Part shown: piece after piece, positions 31,561 to 39,567 of the stretch | How positions within the stretch are numbered: the stretch's first letter is position 1 | How the letters are laid out: every line of letters begins with the position of its first letter | NCBI GenBank assembly: GCA_023267535.1 | Contig: JAHFNC010000002.1 | Span: 183,426 to 227,566, forward strand | From: a bacterium | GTDB lineage: Bacteria; Patescibacteriota; Minisyncoccia; Phycocordibacterales; UBA5272 | Direction: 5' to 3' | Length of the DNA stretch: 44,141 bases | The notes under the pieces: model-generated | What the model was told of the DNA's origin: nothing | The model's input: only the letters and a program-made list of their open reading frames with translations | Databases searched by the model: none | Program-made: the position numbers and the translations under genes

Positions 31561-33168
31561 TTAATTAATCCCAATAACACGAGCGAGTTCCTCAAAAGTT
31601 GTTAGTCCTTGTTTTACTTTTTCTATTCCATCATCAATCATCATTTTCATTCCTTCTTGCTTGGCGACTTTTTCTAAACTTTGTTTATCTGGATTAGTAA
31701 TTATCAAATTTTTTATAGCATCGGTTGTCGGTAAGAATTCAAAAATTCCAATCTGTCCTCGATAACCAGTGTAATTGCAAGCATTGCACCCTCTTCCTTT
31801 GTAAACATTGGAAAGTCCCATTATAGGAGATGATAACTCTGCGCTGTATTTACACGCTGAGCAAATTTTTCTCACTAATCTTTGAGAAATTATTGCTTCC
31901 ATAGTTGATGACAACAAAAATGGCTCAGCTCCCATTTCTATTAATCTAGGAATTGCAGTAATGGCATCGTTGGCGTGAAAGGTTGAGAATAATAGGTGGC
32001 CAGTTAGAGCAGCATTGATTGATATCTCTACAGTTTCTTTATCACGAATTTCACCAACCAAAATAACATCAGGGTCTTGGCGAACAATTGACCTTAATCC
32101 GTTAGCGAAATCAAGACCATTGGCTTCGTTAACTTGAATTTGATTTATATTTTCTATGCGGTATTCTACAGGATCTTCAATGGTGGTGATGTTTAATGTT
32201 GGATTATTAATGTGTTTTAAAAGAGCGTAAAGGGAAGTTGTTTTTCCAGAGCCAGTTGGGCCAGCGATAAGAATCATACCGAAAGGTTTCTTGGAGGCAT
32301 TTTCTAAAAGCTTTTGATTTTTATCTGAAAGACCAAGTTCTGAAAGGGAGAATGTCCCAACATAATATGACAAAATACGAAGGGCGACTTTTTCTCCAAA
32401 GATTGTCGGAAGTATTGAAATACGAATATCAGCAATTTCATCAGCTTTTGTAAATCGCATTGAGCCATCTTGTGCGACAGCATGCTCATCAATTCTAAGA
32501 GACGAGGCTACTTTTATTTTATTTAAAATATTTTCGTAATATTTTTTATCTATGCGAGCAACTTCATTTAATAAGCCGTCTATACGAAGACGAATTAAAA
32601 CATCTTTTTCTTGAGGTTCAAAGTGAATATCCGATGCTTTAAGCAAAAAGGCGTCTTCTATAATCTGATCTAGTATTTCAGGGGCAATGTGTTTACTTTC
32701 TTTGATTATTTTTGCAAATCGTGTATCTAGAGTTTTTTTGTATGATAAAAACAACTCATCAACTTTCTGTTTCAAAGCATAAACAACTTTAATTTTTATT
32801 CCTGGATAAACAGGTGTGGCTTTTTCTACGATTTCATCTTTTTTGTCTACGTTATCAGTGGCAATAACTACTTCTTTAGCAGTGTTATCTAAAGCAACGG
32901 CGACGGCGTGATAGGTTCTAGCAAACGCTTCAGGTAAAGTGCGTATAGCATCTTCTTGTGGTTTATAGGTTATTAAATCGTAATAGGGAAGTTTGTAGTA
33001 TTCAGCTTCAGCTTGAGTTAAAAGAGTTTCAGTTAGGAAATTTTTCTCAATTAAATGAGTGATTACTTTATTTATGTCGTCACCAACCGAAGAAATAGCC
33101 TCCTTGAAATCAGATTCTCTTACATAATTTCCACCGACTAATATTTCTTTCAATGTGCTAGTGTTCAT
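31561..33168 (-). CDS. pilB: Type IV pilus assembly ATPase PilB/GspE
   Basis: The 535-aa protein has an N-terminal MshEN-like domain (about 1-140), then the secretion ATPase core: IEDAFLLKASDIHFEPQ, Walker A GPTGSGKTTSLYA, Asp box IEDPVEY, Walker B VILVGEIRDKETVEIS, the His box TGHLLFSTFHAND and a zinc motif (CSACKYSAEL...GCNACNYTGYRG). This is the extension motor; no PilT retraction ATPase is seen in the window. Confidence 0.95.
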   Translation of the reverse strand: MNTSTLKEILVGGNYVRESDFKEAISSVGDDINKVITHLIEKNFLTETLLTQAEAEYYKLPYYDLITYKPQEDAIRTLPEAFARTYHAVAVALDNTAKEVVIATDNVDKKDEIVEKATPVYPGIKIKVVYALKQKVDELFLSYKKTLDTRFAKIIKESKHIAPEILDQIIEDAFLLKASDIHFEPQEKDVLIRLRIDGLLNEVARIDKKYYENILNKIKVASSLRIDEHAVAQDGSMRFTKADEIADIRISILPTIFGEKVALRILSYYVGTFSLSELGLSDKNQKLLENASKKPFGMILIAGPTGSGKTTSLYALLKHINNPTLNITTIEDPVEYRIENINQIQVNEANGLDFANGLRSIVRQDPDVILVGEIRDKETVEISINAALTGHLLFSTFHANDAITAIPRLIEMGAEPFLLSSTMEAIISQRLVRKICSACKYSAELSSPIMGLSNVYKGRGCNACNYTGYRGQIGIFEFLPTTDAIKNLIITNPDKQSLEKVAKQEGMKMMIDDGIEKVKQGLTTFEELARVIGIN

Positions 33169-33190
33169 AAATCAAAATCAATTTTTTTGG

Positions 33191-33577
33191 TTAACTTCCG
33201 TTAACTTTTTGCAAAGCTCCTTTAACTCTCTCAACAATTTCATAAAGTGGGGTATTTGATTTAACAAAATAAGCAATAGCGCCAAGCTTTTCAGCGCGCG
33301 CCTTGTCTTCGTCTTGTCCTAGATTAGAAATAACAACAACCGGAATAGTGATATTATTTTTTTGCATCTCTTCAAGCACTGTAAAACCATCTTTTTTATC
33401 CATCATCAAATCCATAAGCACTAAACTAAAAGGTTCGGTCTTTATTAAATTAAGCGCTTCGTCACCATCCTTAGCAATCTTTACTTCAAAACCTTCGTGA
33501 GAAAATTTTAGCTCAAGAGCACTAGCAATTGCTGTCTCGTCTTCAGCAATTAATATTTTTTTCTTAGTGGGCTCCAT
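33191..33577 (-). CDS. Single-domain response regulator (CheY-like)
   Basis: The 128-aa receiver has the acid pocket (EDE, residues 12-14), phosphoacceptor Asp56 (LVLMDLMMDKKDG) and the switch Lys in YFVKSNTP. There is no output domain, so it must act by protein contact, for example on PilB, whose gene follows 22 bp downstream. The orphan kinase at 27345 at the far end of the pilus locus is a candidate partner. Confidence 0.9.
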   Translation of the reverse strand: MEPTKKKILIAEDETAIASALELKFSHEGFEVKIAKDGDEALNLIKTEPFSLVLMDLMMDKKDGFTVLEEMQKNNITIPVVVISNLGQDEDKARAEKLGAIAYFVKSNTPLYEIVERVKGALQKVNGS

Positions 33578-33673
33578 ATGTTTTTAGTGTAACAAGTATG
33601 TACTAATAAAGAAAGAGTTTTTTGCACAAAAAAGTTTATAATTACTAATTAAAAAAGATGTTATAAATTTTTT

Positions 33674-33702
33674 TTGACTTAGTTTATTTTGTGGTATAGG
33701 AT
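33674..33702 (+). promoter_or_regulatory. Sigma-70 promoter of the 33750 gene
   Basis: TTGACT (33674-33679), a 17-bp spacer, TAGGAT (33697-33702). Predicted start is near 33709 and the leader ends in AAGGAG (33738-33743). Confidence 0.6.
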
Positions 33703-33749
33703 GCGGGATAGTAGCACATAACAGACAAATTGATTGCAAGGAGAAAATG

Positions 33750-34154
33750 ATGACAACTCGTTCTGAAAAGTATAGAGATGCCACAAAGGCTTATGCGGAT
33801 GCGAAAAAACCAGTTTCTTTTGACACAGAGACAGCTGACATTCTTAGTTTTATGCAATGTGCATACTGGAAGCCTGCTTTGTCTCTGCTTAAAGCCAGTG
33901 ACAAAGAGATTCAAATTGGTTTTGCTGAAGGGGCGCACTCAGATGTTGGTTATTTTTTGGGAAATCTTGGTTTTTTCATTTCTTACAAAAAAGATAACGA
34001 AATGGTTTCAGAAACTTTTTATCAAACCAAGGATAAAGCTTTCCCAGCAACCGATTTCGCCAAAGCCTTTCGCAACCAAAACAAAGAAATTTCCTTCACT
34101 GATTTCATTTACGAAAAATTGGACGAAATCGCTGATGCCTGTCCAAAAAAATGA
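33750..34154 (+). CDS. Hypothetical protein, 134 aa
   Basis: No family recognised. Soluble, rich in Lys, Phe and Ala, no signal peptide. There are two in-frame ATGs, 33747 and 33750; AAGGAG ends at 33743, so 33750 has the better spacing (six bases). It has its own promoter and a strong terminator at 34167, making it another SD-type single-gene unit next to leaderless genes. Confidence 0.7.
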   Translation: MTTRSEKYRDATKAYADAKKPVSFDTETADILSFMQCAYWKPALSLLKASDKEIQIGFAEGAHSDVGYFLGNLGFFISYKKDNEMVSETFYQTKDKAFPATDFAKAFRNQNKEISFTDFIYEKLDEIADACPKK

Positions 34155-34166
34155 GAGTTTCCAGAC

Positions 34167-34197
34167 AAAAGCCGTGCCAACACACGGCTTTTTAATT
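34167..34197 (+). terminator. Rho-independent terminator before dnaX
   Basis: AAAAGCCGTG (34167-34176), loop CCAACA, CACGGCTTTT (34183-34192), then T-rich sequence. Confidence 0.9.
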
Positions 34198-34200
34198 TTC

Positions 34201-34209
34201 TGATATAAT
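34201..34209 (+). promoter_or_regulatory. Extended -10 promoter giving leaderless dnaX
   Basis: TG-A-TATAAT with hexamer 34204-34209. Counting six bases puts +1 on the A of the second in-frame ATG, 34216, not on the ATG at 34210, which would fall inside the promoter spacing. Confidence 0.7.
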
Positions 34210-34215
34210 ATGAAA

Positions 34216-35253
34216 ATGAATAAAGAGAAGCACTTAGCTTTATATAGAAAATACAGACCAGAAAGTTTTGATGAAGTTGTTGGACAAGATTCTATTGTTT
34301 CTCTTCTTAAAACAGTTGTCTCTCAGAAGAAAATTTCTCATGCGTATTTGTTTTGCGGAGGCAGAGGAACTGGAAAGACAACTGTGGCTAGAATTTTAGC
34401 TAAAGAAATAGGCTGTAACAGTGAGGATGTCATAGAAATTGATGCTGCCTCAAACAGAGGAATTGATGAAATCAGAGAATTAAGAGAAGCTGTTAGGACT
34501 GCACCGTTTTCAAGTCCTTATAAAGTTTATATTGTTGATGAAGTTCATATGCTAACTAAAGAGGCGGCAAACGCACTACTTAAAACTTTAGAAGAACCGC
34601 CATCACACGTTGTTTTTATCTTAGCCACCACTGATCCACAGAAACTCCCTCAAACAATTTTATCTCGTTGTCAGATTATTTCTTTTTCTGAACCAGATTT
34701 GGAAACTTTAACCAATCAAATTGTAAAAATTGCAAAAAACGAAGGCAATGATTTAAGTCATAAGAGTGCCGAACTTATCGCTTCCCATGGAAAAGGTTCA
34801 TATCGTGATGCTTATGGAGTTTTGGAACAAATTCTCACACAATCACACAAAAAGGTTGACGATGATTTCGTATTTAGTTATTTAGGGAATACCGACAAAG
34901 CAGTTATCTTTTCTTTCTTGCAGGGATTTTGCAGTAAAGATGCCAAAGAAATTACAAGAATAATAAGTAACGAAGAAACAAGCGGTAAAAAAGCAATTTT
35001 ATTTTATGATAATGTTTTAGAACTTTTGCGAAAGGCATTATTAGTAAGGATTGGAGAAAAATCTTCTATCAAAAATTTTAAAGAAGAAGATATTTTAATA
35101 CTTAAAAAATTAGGGGAAGATTTTCCTTATGTTATAAGCTCAAAAACGATTTATGAATTGTTGTCTAGATATGACACGTTGAAAAATTCCCCACAATCAC
35201 TTTCTTGGATAACTCTAGAAGCTATATTTTTATCAGCGTTTAGTACAAACTAA
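34216..35253 (+). CDS. dnaX: DNA polymerase III subunit gamma (short DnaX)
   Basis: Clamp-loader ATPase. The 345-aa protein has YRKYRPESFDEVVGQDSI, Walker A GGRGTGKTTVARILA, Walker B YIVDEVHMLT, sensor 1 LATTDPQKLPQTILSRCQ (SRC motif) and a helical domain III. The cysteine-rich zinc loop normally found after Walker A is reduced to GCNSEDVIEIDAASN, with only one Cys left. The tau-specific C-terminal domains IV-V are missing, so it resembles gamma. The start is set by the extended -10. Confidence 0.93.
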   Translation: MNKEKHLALYRKYRPESFDEVVGQDSIVSLLKTVVSQKKISHAYLFCGGRGTGKTTVARILAKEIGCNSEDVIEIDAASNRGIDEIRELREAVRTAPFSSPYKVYIVDEVHMLTKEAANALLKTLEEPPSHVVFILATTDPQKLPQTILSRCQIISFSEPDLETLTNQIVKIAKNEGNDLSHKSAELIASHGKGSYRDAYGVLEQILTQSHKKVDDDFVFSYLGNTDKAVIFSFLQGFCSKDAKEITRIISNEETSGKKAILFYDNVLELLRKALLVRIGEKSSIKNFKEEDILILKKLGEDFPYVISSKTIYELLSRYDTLKNSPQSLSWITLEAIFLSAFSTN

Positions 35254-35313
35254 AGTATGATTTTGTAATGTACCGCTTTGAAACATTAGGAAAATGAAAT
35301 AAAATGAATAATA

Positions 35314-36354
35314 ATGAAATTCAAAAACATATTAACTAGTTCTTTCCGTCATTTCAGTACGGTGATTTTCTTTGCTGGTTTTGCTTTTGATTTAATAATG
35401 TTGCCAGACTTTAGCGAAGTTATCGCCAAAGTCATCGGCTTAGGACATATTCTTGTTGTGGCTACATTTATTATCATGAGAGAGTGGGTTGTTTCTAGAA
35501 ATAGAGCCGATGAAACCGAAGCTAGAGTATTTTCTTTTCTGACTTTTTTTATTTCTTTTTCTTCTGGGGCGGCATTATCTTTCGTTTTTGTTTATGCCAT
35601 AAGAAGCGCAGATATTTTATCTAGTTGGCCATTCTTTCTTATTTTGCTTTGTTGTATGTTTGTAAATGAATTTGTTGGAACCCATGATTTTAGACTCATG
35701 CTTGACGTGGGTGTTTTGTTTGTGGCTATTTTATTTTATTCTATTTTTAATGTTCCTTATATTTTAAAAACAGAAAATGATTTTGTTTTTGGAGCTAGTG
35801 TAGTTATCGCTATTGTTGCTTCTTTAATATATCTAAGAATTTTAAGAAAATCGTCAGAAACAGCAAGAAATGAATCAGCTCACGGTCACGCGCTGGCCGT
35901 TGGTATACCAATGTTTGTGGCGATGTTTTATTTTTTAAATTTAATTCCAGCGGTGCCGATATCTCTAAAAGACGTTGGTGTTTATCATTATATAGAAAAA
36001 ACAGATTCCGGTGATTTTACTTTGAAGGGATACAACGACAAAAGTCCACTTTCTTTTTTGAAAGTAGAAAAATATCAAGTTTTACCTGAAGACACTGGTG
36101 TTTATTTTTATAGTGCCATTGATGCGCCAGCAGATATTAAGGCACCAATTTCTCACACATGGGAATTCTATGACACTTATGCGAAAAAGTGGATTTCAAA
36201 CACAAGAATTGATTTCGGTATAATTGGAGGAAGAGATGAAGGATACAGAGCTTACTCTAAAAAAGAAAATATAATGCCAGGGCTTTGGCGGGTGGTGATT
36301 AAGGTTGGTAATAATAGAATTATCGGAATAAAGAAATTTGAAGTTAGTTTTTAA
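35314..36354 (+). CDS. Multipass membrane protein with C-terminal DUF2914
   Basis: The 346-aa protein has about seven hydrophobic helices (residues 15-215) followed by an extracytoplasmic DUF2914 domain: VYFYSAIDAP, ISHTWEFYD, GIIGGRDEGYRAYSKKENIMPGLWRVVIKVGNNRIIGIKKFEV. DUF2914 is a beta-sandwich of unknown function found in envelope proteins. No terminator separates it from dnaX, but the gap is 60 bp. Confidence 0.8.
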   Translation: MKFKNILTSSFRHFSTVIFFAGFAFDLIMLPDFSEVIAKVIGLGHILVVATFIIMREWVVSRNRADETEARVFSFLTFFISFSSGAALSFVFVYAIRSADILSSWPFFLILLCCMFVNEFVGTHDFRLMLDVGVLFVAILFYSIFNVPYILKTENDFVFGASVVIAIVASLIYLRILRKSSETARNESAHGHALAVGIPMFVAMFYFLNLIPAVPISLKDVGVYHYIEKTDSGDFTLKGYNDKSPLSFLKVEKYQVLPEDTGVYFYSAIDAPADIKAPISHTWEFYDTYAKKWISNTRIDFGIIGGRDEGYRAYSKKENIMPGLWRVVIKVGNNRIIGIKKFEVSF

Positions 36355-36405
36355 TGTGATAATATTAATTCTTTAGTTCTTTATAAAAACAGAAAGGGAA
36401 GTCAA

Positions 36406-36831
36406 ATGAATAGTGAAAAAACAGCCAAAACTTCTAGAGTTGATATTTTTAAATACAACATACCGTGTCCAAATTGTGGTCTTAATCCACCGCTTATCAT
36501 GTGGGGCTTTGTTCAAACTTTTCCAGAAGGACACACCAAAGGCGCTTATTGGGAAGGTGAAGAAATAGAAAAATGCTTGATAATGTGTCCAAATCATAAT
36601 TGCAAAGACGGGGAAAAGACGGCCACAAAAGTTGTTGATCTAAAAATACCAGAAAAAGATAGAAATTTTATTTTTAACTTCATAAGTGACGCAACCAAAA
36701 TGGAAGAAGATAAGATTCGTCATTTTTTCATCGGTGGATATTACACAAAATGCGGAAACGAACCTATCGTTTTGATGGGTTTATCTAGAGATTCTTTTGC
36801 AAGAAACAAAACCGCACAGGTTTCCTTTTAG
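36406..36831 (+). CDS. Hypothetical protein with zinc-ribbon-like cysteines
   Basis: The 141-aa protein has IPCPNCGLNPP near the N-terminus and KCLIMCPNHNCKDG about 45 residues later, enough Cys/His ligands for one zinc ribbon. No family recognised. An SD-like GGGA (36396-36399) precedes the ATG and a TG-A-TAATAT box lies about 45 bp upstream. Monocistronic, ended by the hairpin at 36844. Confidence 0.65.
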   Translation: MNSEKTAKTSRVDIFKYNIPCPNCGLNPPLIMWGFVQTFPEGHTKGAYWEGEEIEKCLIMCPNHNCKDGEKTATKVVDLKIPEKDRNFIFNFISDATKMEEDKIRHFFIGGYYTKCGNEPIVLMGLSRDSFARNKTAQVSF

Positions 36832-36843
36832 AGTTTTTCAAAT

Positions 36844-36880
36844 AAAAACACCCAGAGATTTTCTCGGGTGTTTTTTTGTT
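36844..36880. terminator. Bidirectional terminator
   Basis: AAAACACCC pairs with GGGTGTTTT around an imperfect AGAGA/TCTC inner stem. T-runs follow on both strands, serving the 36406 gene and the converging DoxX gene. Confidence 0.88.
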
Positions 36881-36889
36881 TCTAACAGA

Positions 36890-37411
36890 CTATTTTCTTT
36901 GTTTGAATAATCTTGGTAATACATATCTATCAAGACCATAATATCCAGCAGTTCTCCAAGCAAGAAGAAGGAAGATTTCAATTAGCGTCATAATAGGGTT
37001 AATACTTGCTGTTCCTGCGAAAAGGAAATTGAAATTCATAACCATTCCGAAAAATGATGATACTCCAACCAAAACTCCAAAGATTAAAGCTACTCCAACT
37101 GCCAATTCCCCGTAAGTAACTAAATAAGAAAATAAAACAGTATGATTTAGAGCGAAGTTTTGTATAAAATAAGCGTACCAACCAGAGACATCCGGATGAG
37201 CACCAGTTGTTTTGGCAAGGGATCCTTTTAAAAATCCAGTTAAAGCCACTCCTGTTTGGCTTCCAATCCAAACAGGGCTAAACATTTTTTCACTTGCTGC
37301 TAAAACCCACTCATAACCAATATATATTCTTAATATAAGCCATAGTGGTGCTAACGAATAATTACCGAATAAATAAGTTGCAATTCTTGAATGTTGTATT
37401 TTTGTTTGCAT
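36890..37411 (-). CDS. DoxX/DoxD family membrane protein
   Basis: The 173-aa protein has four membrane helices with LWLILRIYIGYEWVLAASEKM, LVTYGELAVGVALIFGVLVGVSSFFGMVMNFNFLFAGT and LLLAWRTAGYYGLDRYVLP, matching DoxX and the DoxD subunit of thiosulfate:quinone oxidoreductase. Bacterial DoxX proteins are often linked to oxidative stress. It sits at the edge of a stretch with Msr and hemerythrin genes. Confidence 0.85.
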   Translation of the reverse strand: MQTKIQHSRIATYLFGNYSLAPLWLILRIYIGYEWVLAASEKMFSPVWIGSQTGVALTGFLKGSLAKTTGAHPDVSGWYAYFIQNFALNHTVLFSYLVTYGELAVGVALIFGVLVGVSSFFGMVMNFNFLFAGTASINPIMTLIEIFLLLAWRTAGYYGLDRYVLPRLFKQRK

Positions 37412-37465
37412 TATTATAGTTTACTATAATAAAACTTGATTTTTGTAAATAATACACAGGAAGGG

Positions 37466-38488
37466 TTATTTGTAATTATTAGTCACTTCGTCATAAATCA
37501 GAGAAGATATTTTTTGTGCCAAGGACTCAAGGACCTTTATATTGTTAACATTTCCTTTGGTCATAACACATAAAATGTATGGGTTATTCGTATAATAAAC
37601 TATACCGCAATCATGGAATTCATATGTTGATATTTTATTATCACCATACTTGTATTCTCTTTCTCCAAATTTATGAGAAATATTTATATCCGTAGGAAGA
37701 TTACTTCTTAGACCATTTTTAAAATCAGCTTTGGACAACAAGGAGAGTGCCTTTTCTGATAAAACAGGGTCTAAATAGCTTGAATTAAACAACACTCTAA
37801 AAAATAAAGAGTATTGTTTGGTGGAAATAAAATCCTCAGTGGAAGGATCTTCGTTGAAAGAAATTCCTAAATCAGAAAAAACATCGTTAAGCGCTCTTTT
37901 ATCTATATTATTGAAAAGTAAAACAGTTGCATCGTTATCGGAATAAATAATCATTCTTTTTATTAAATCGTCGACAGTGTAAGTGTTTCCGCGCTTTATA
38001 ACTTCGTCCGGTTTGATTATTTCATCCGAGTTGTAATCTTCAGTTAAATTATCATTTGTAATTTCTTTACTTAAAATACTGGGGTCATTTTCGGCCATTT
38101 TATAATAGGCAATCATTATCGGAACTTTAAGTAAACTTCCTGGAGAAAATTTGTCATTTTCATTTACTCCCGTCCAACGACCGTTATTTAAATCTCTAAA
38201 ATAAATAGAAACATCTTGAATGTTGCCAGATTCAGAGTTTTGGTTTATCAAATCTCTTAATTTAGTTTCCATACTTTTATACTCTAAAAATTCTTTTTTA
38301 TCGCCAACTTCAAAAGCAAGAAGAGGCCTAGTAAATACATAAGAATTATTACTTCGAGTTATTTTAGTTATTTTAGGTTCTTGTCCTGCATTTTGTGCAA
38401 TGTTTATCAAATAGCCCGCCACTCCTCCCAAAATAAAAAACACCGCCACAGCTGTGTGAACTTTTCTTTCAGTAATAAGCTTTTTCAT
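37466..38488 (-). CDS. Class A beta-lactamase-fold serine hydrolase
   Basis: The 340-aa protein has one N-terminal membrane helix (about 12-30) and an external domain with the SxxK motif (FSPGSLLKVPIM), SDN motif (IIYSDNDATVLLF) and a KFG triad (SHKFGE) in place of KTG. Such proteins may be beta-lactamases, DD-peptidases or amidases; the KFG change makes lactamase activity less certain. ATG 38488 is fixed by TG-T-TATAAT, which puts +1 exactly on it; a longer frame from 38542 would run through that promoter. Confidence 0.85.
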   Translation of the reverse strand: MKKLITERKVHTAVAVFFILGGVAGYLINIAQNAGQEPKITKITRSNNSYVFTRPLLAFEVGDKKEFLEYKSMETKLRDLINQNSESGNIQDVSIYFRDLNNGRWTGVNENDKFSPGSLLKVPIMIAYYKMAENDPSILSKEITNDNLTEDYNSDEIIKPDEVIKRGNTYTVDDLIKRMIIYSDNDATVLLFNNIDKRALNDVFSDLGISFNEDPSTEDFISTKQYSLFFRVLFNSSYLDPVLSEKALSLLSKADFKNGLRSNLPTDINISHKFGEREYKYGDNKISTYEFHDCGIVYYTNNPYILCVMTKGNVNNIKVLESLAQKISSLIYDEVTNNYK

Positions 38489-38494
38489 AAAATG

Positions 38495-38503
38495 ATTATA
38501 ACA
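38495..38503 (-). promoter_or_regulatory. Extended -10 promoter giving a leaderless hydrolase mRNA
   Basis: Minus strand TG-T-TATAAT, hexamer 38500-38495; +1 is the A of ATG 38488. Confidence 0.72.
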
Positions 38504-38519
38504 AATAGATGATATAGGT

Positions 38520-38684
38520 CTATTGACCGTAAGTATAACCAATCCAAATACCTAAAAATCCACCAATAGCAGAAAATATCACAGGAGTAACAGAAAACAG
38601 ACTAGCCCCCCAAAGAGATGGAACAAATTGACCGACGACTGACCCCACAGATAAACCCACCCAAATTGCTGTTTTTCTATCCAT
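38520..38684 (-). CDS. 54-aa glycine-rich membrane miniprotein
   Basis: The frame encodes two hydrophobic, glycine-rich helices (AIWVGLSVGSVVGQFVPSLWG and TPVIFSAIGGFLGIWIGYTYG), reminiscent of glycine-zipper or YeaQ/GlsB-like small membrane proteins, but too short to assign. TG-TATAAT (minus, hexamer 38698-38693) puts +1 two bases before the ATG. The gene sits between the DUF2127 gene and the serine hydrolase, all on the minus strand. Confidence 0.65.
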   Translation of the reverse strand: MDRKTAIWVGLSVGSVVGQFVPSLWGASLFSVTPVIFSAIGGFLGIWIGYTYGQ

Positions 38685-38700
38685 ATTTTTTAATTATACA

Positions 38701-39198
38701 TCAATGAGCTTTAATATAATTATTTTTCCTATGTCTGTATTCGTGTAAAGTTAACCAAATAATTACAACATCAAAAATTGTAAATAATAATAACCATATT
38801 GAGTGAGTAAAGTAATATCTATATAGCTGATATATGATGAATAAACTAAAAACAATAATAGAGGCTGGATATGCCCACAGCTTCTTTCTGAAAAGGCCAA
38901 TAATCAAAAACAATTTTATAATTCCATGGCTGAGTAAATATAAAGCTATAAAATGTTGTGAGTTTGTTGAAAAGCTATTACTATTATTTATCAAATAATG
39001 GGCAATTAAATCTTTAGGATCTTCACTTAACTCTTCTTGAGTTAAAGAAAGAACGGCGCTTACTATGAATGTTTTATTAATAATAAATATCAAAATTCCA
39101 CCCATTATTTCTAAAATAGAATGAATACCTTTAAGTATTATACTGACCTCAAAAGCGAAGAATATTTTGTCTTCTTTAGAAACAAGTTTCATTTTCAT
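38701..39198 (-). CDS. DUF2127 family membrane protein
   Basis: The 165-aa protein has four membrane helices and the family signature FEVSIILKGIHSILEIMGG, EDPKDLIAHYL, HFIALYLLSHGIIKLFLIIGL, FRKKLWAYPASI and IYQLYRY. Function of the family is unknown. TG-A-TAGGAT lies exactly six bases before ATG 39198, so the message would be leaderless. Confidence 0.85.
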   Translation of the reverse strand: MKMKLVSKEDKIFFAFEVSIILKGIHSILEIMGGILIFIINKTFIVSAVLSLTQEELSEDPKDLIAHYLINNSNSFSTNSQHFIALYLLSHGIIKLFLIIGLFRKKLWAYPASIIVFSLFIIYQLYRYYFTHSIWLLLFTIFDVVIIWLTLHEYRHRKNNYIKAH

Positions 39199-39204
39199 TA
39201 GTTT

Positions 39205-39213
39205 ATCCTATCA
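39205..39213 (-). promoter_or_regulatory. Extended -10 promoter of the DUF2127 gene
   Basis: Minus strand TG-A-TAGGAT, hexamer 39210-39205, +1 on the ATG at 39198. Confidence 0.55.
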
Positions 39214-39272
39214 TTTAGACAAATAAAAAGTAACTAGAATAACTAAGGTACAACAGTTCTTATCTTTACAGA

Positions 39273-39413
39273 TTATATTCCACGAATAAGTCTAATAAGA
39301 ATCATGATGATGGCAATCACCAAAAGAACATGAATGAAGCTACCGATAGTGTATCCAGTCACAATGCCTAGAAGCCAAAGTATTATAAGTATTATTGCAA
39401 TTGTAGTAAGCAT
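39273..39413 (-). CDS. DUF5670 (lmo0937-like) membrane miniprotein
   Basis: The 46-aa protein (MLTTIAIILIILWLLG, VTGYTIGSFIHVLL, RLIRGI at the end) matches the lmo0937/DUF5670 family: two hydrophobic helices joined at a TGYTIGG-type turn and ending in LIRG. In Firmicutes, lmo0937 belongs to the general stress regulon. A paralogue lies at 43720 in the same arrangement, divergent from a plus-strand gene across a shared DNA element. Confidence 0.85.
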   Translation of the reverse strand: MLTTIAIILIILWLLGIVTGYTIGSFIHVLLVIAIIMILIRLIRGI

Positions 39414-39471
39414 ATATTTTATTTAATTTAGTCAAACCTTAGTAATCTGTCTTAACAGTCCGTAAGGTTAA

Positions 39472-39517
39472 TGACGTTTAAATACCTATAAATCTTACAA
39501 TAACAGAGTTTTGTAAG
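39472..39517 (+). promoter_or_regulatory. Conserved dyad element, copy 1
   Basis: TGACGT (39472-39477), then CTTACA (39494-39499), 12 bp, TGTAAG (39512-39517). The shared 10-mer TTTTGTAAGC covers the right half. In this copy GACGTTT also pairs with AAACGTC at 39531-39537, making a nested dyad. It lies between divergent genes 39413 (minus) and 39568 (plus). Confidence 0.6.
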
Positions 39518-39567
39518 CTTTTGTAATTTCAAACGTCGTGCATATTAACAGGGAGTAATTCTAGACC

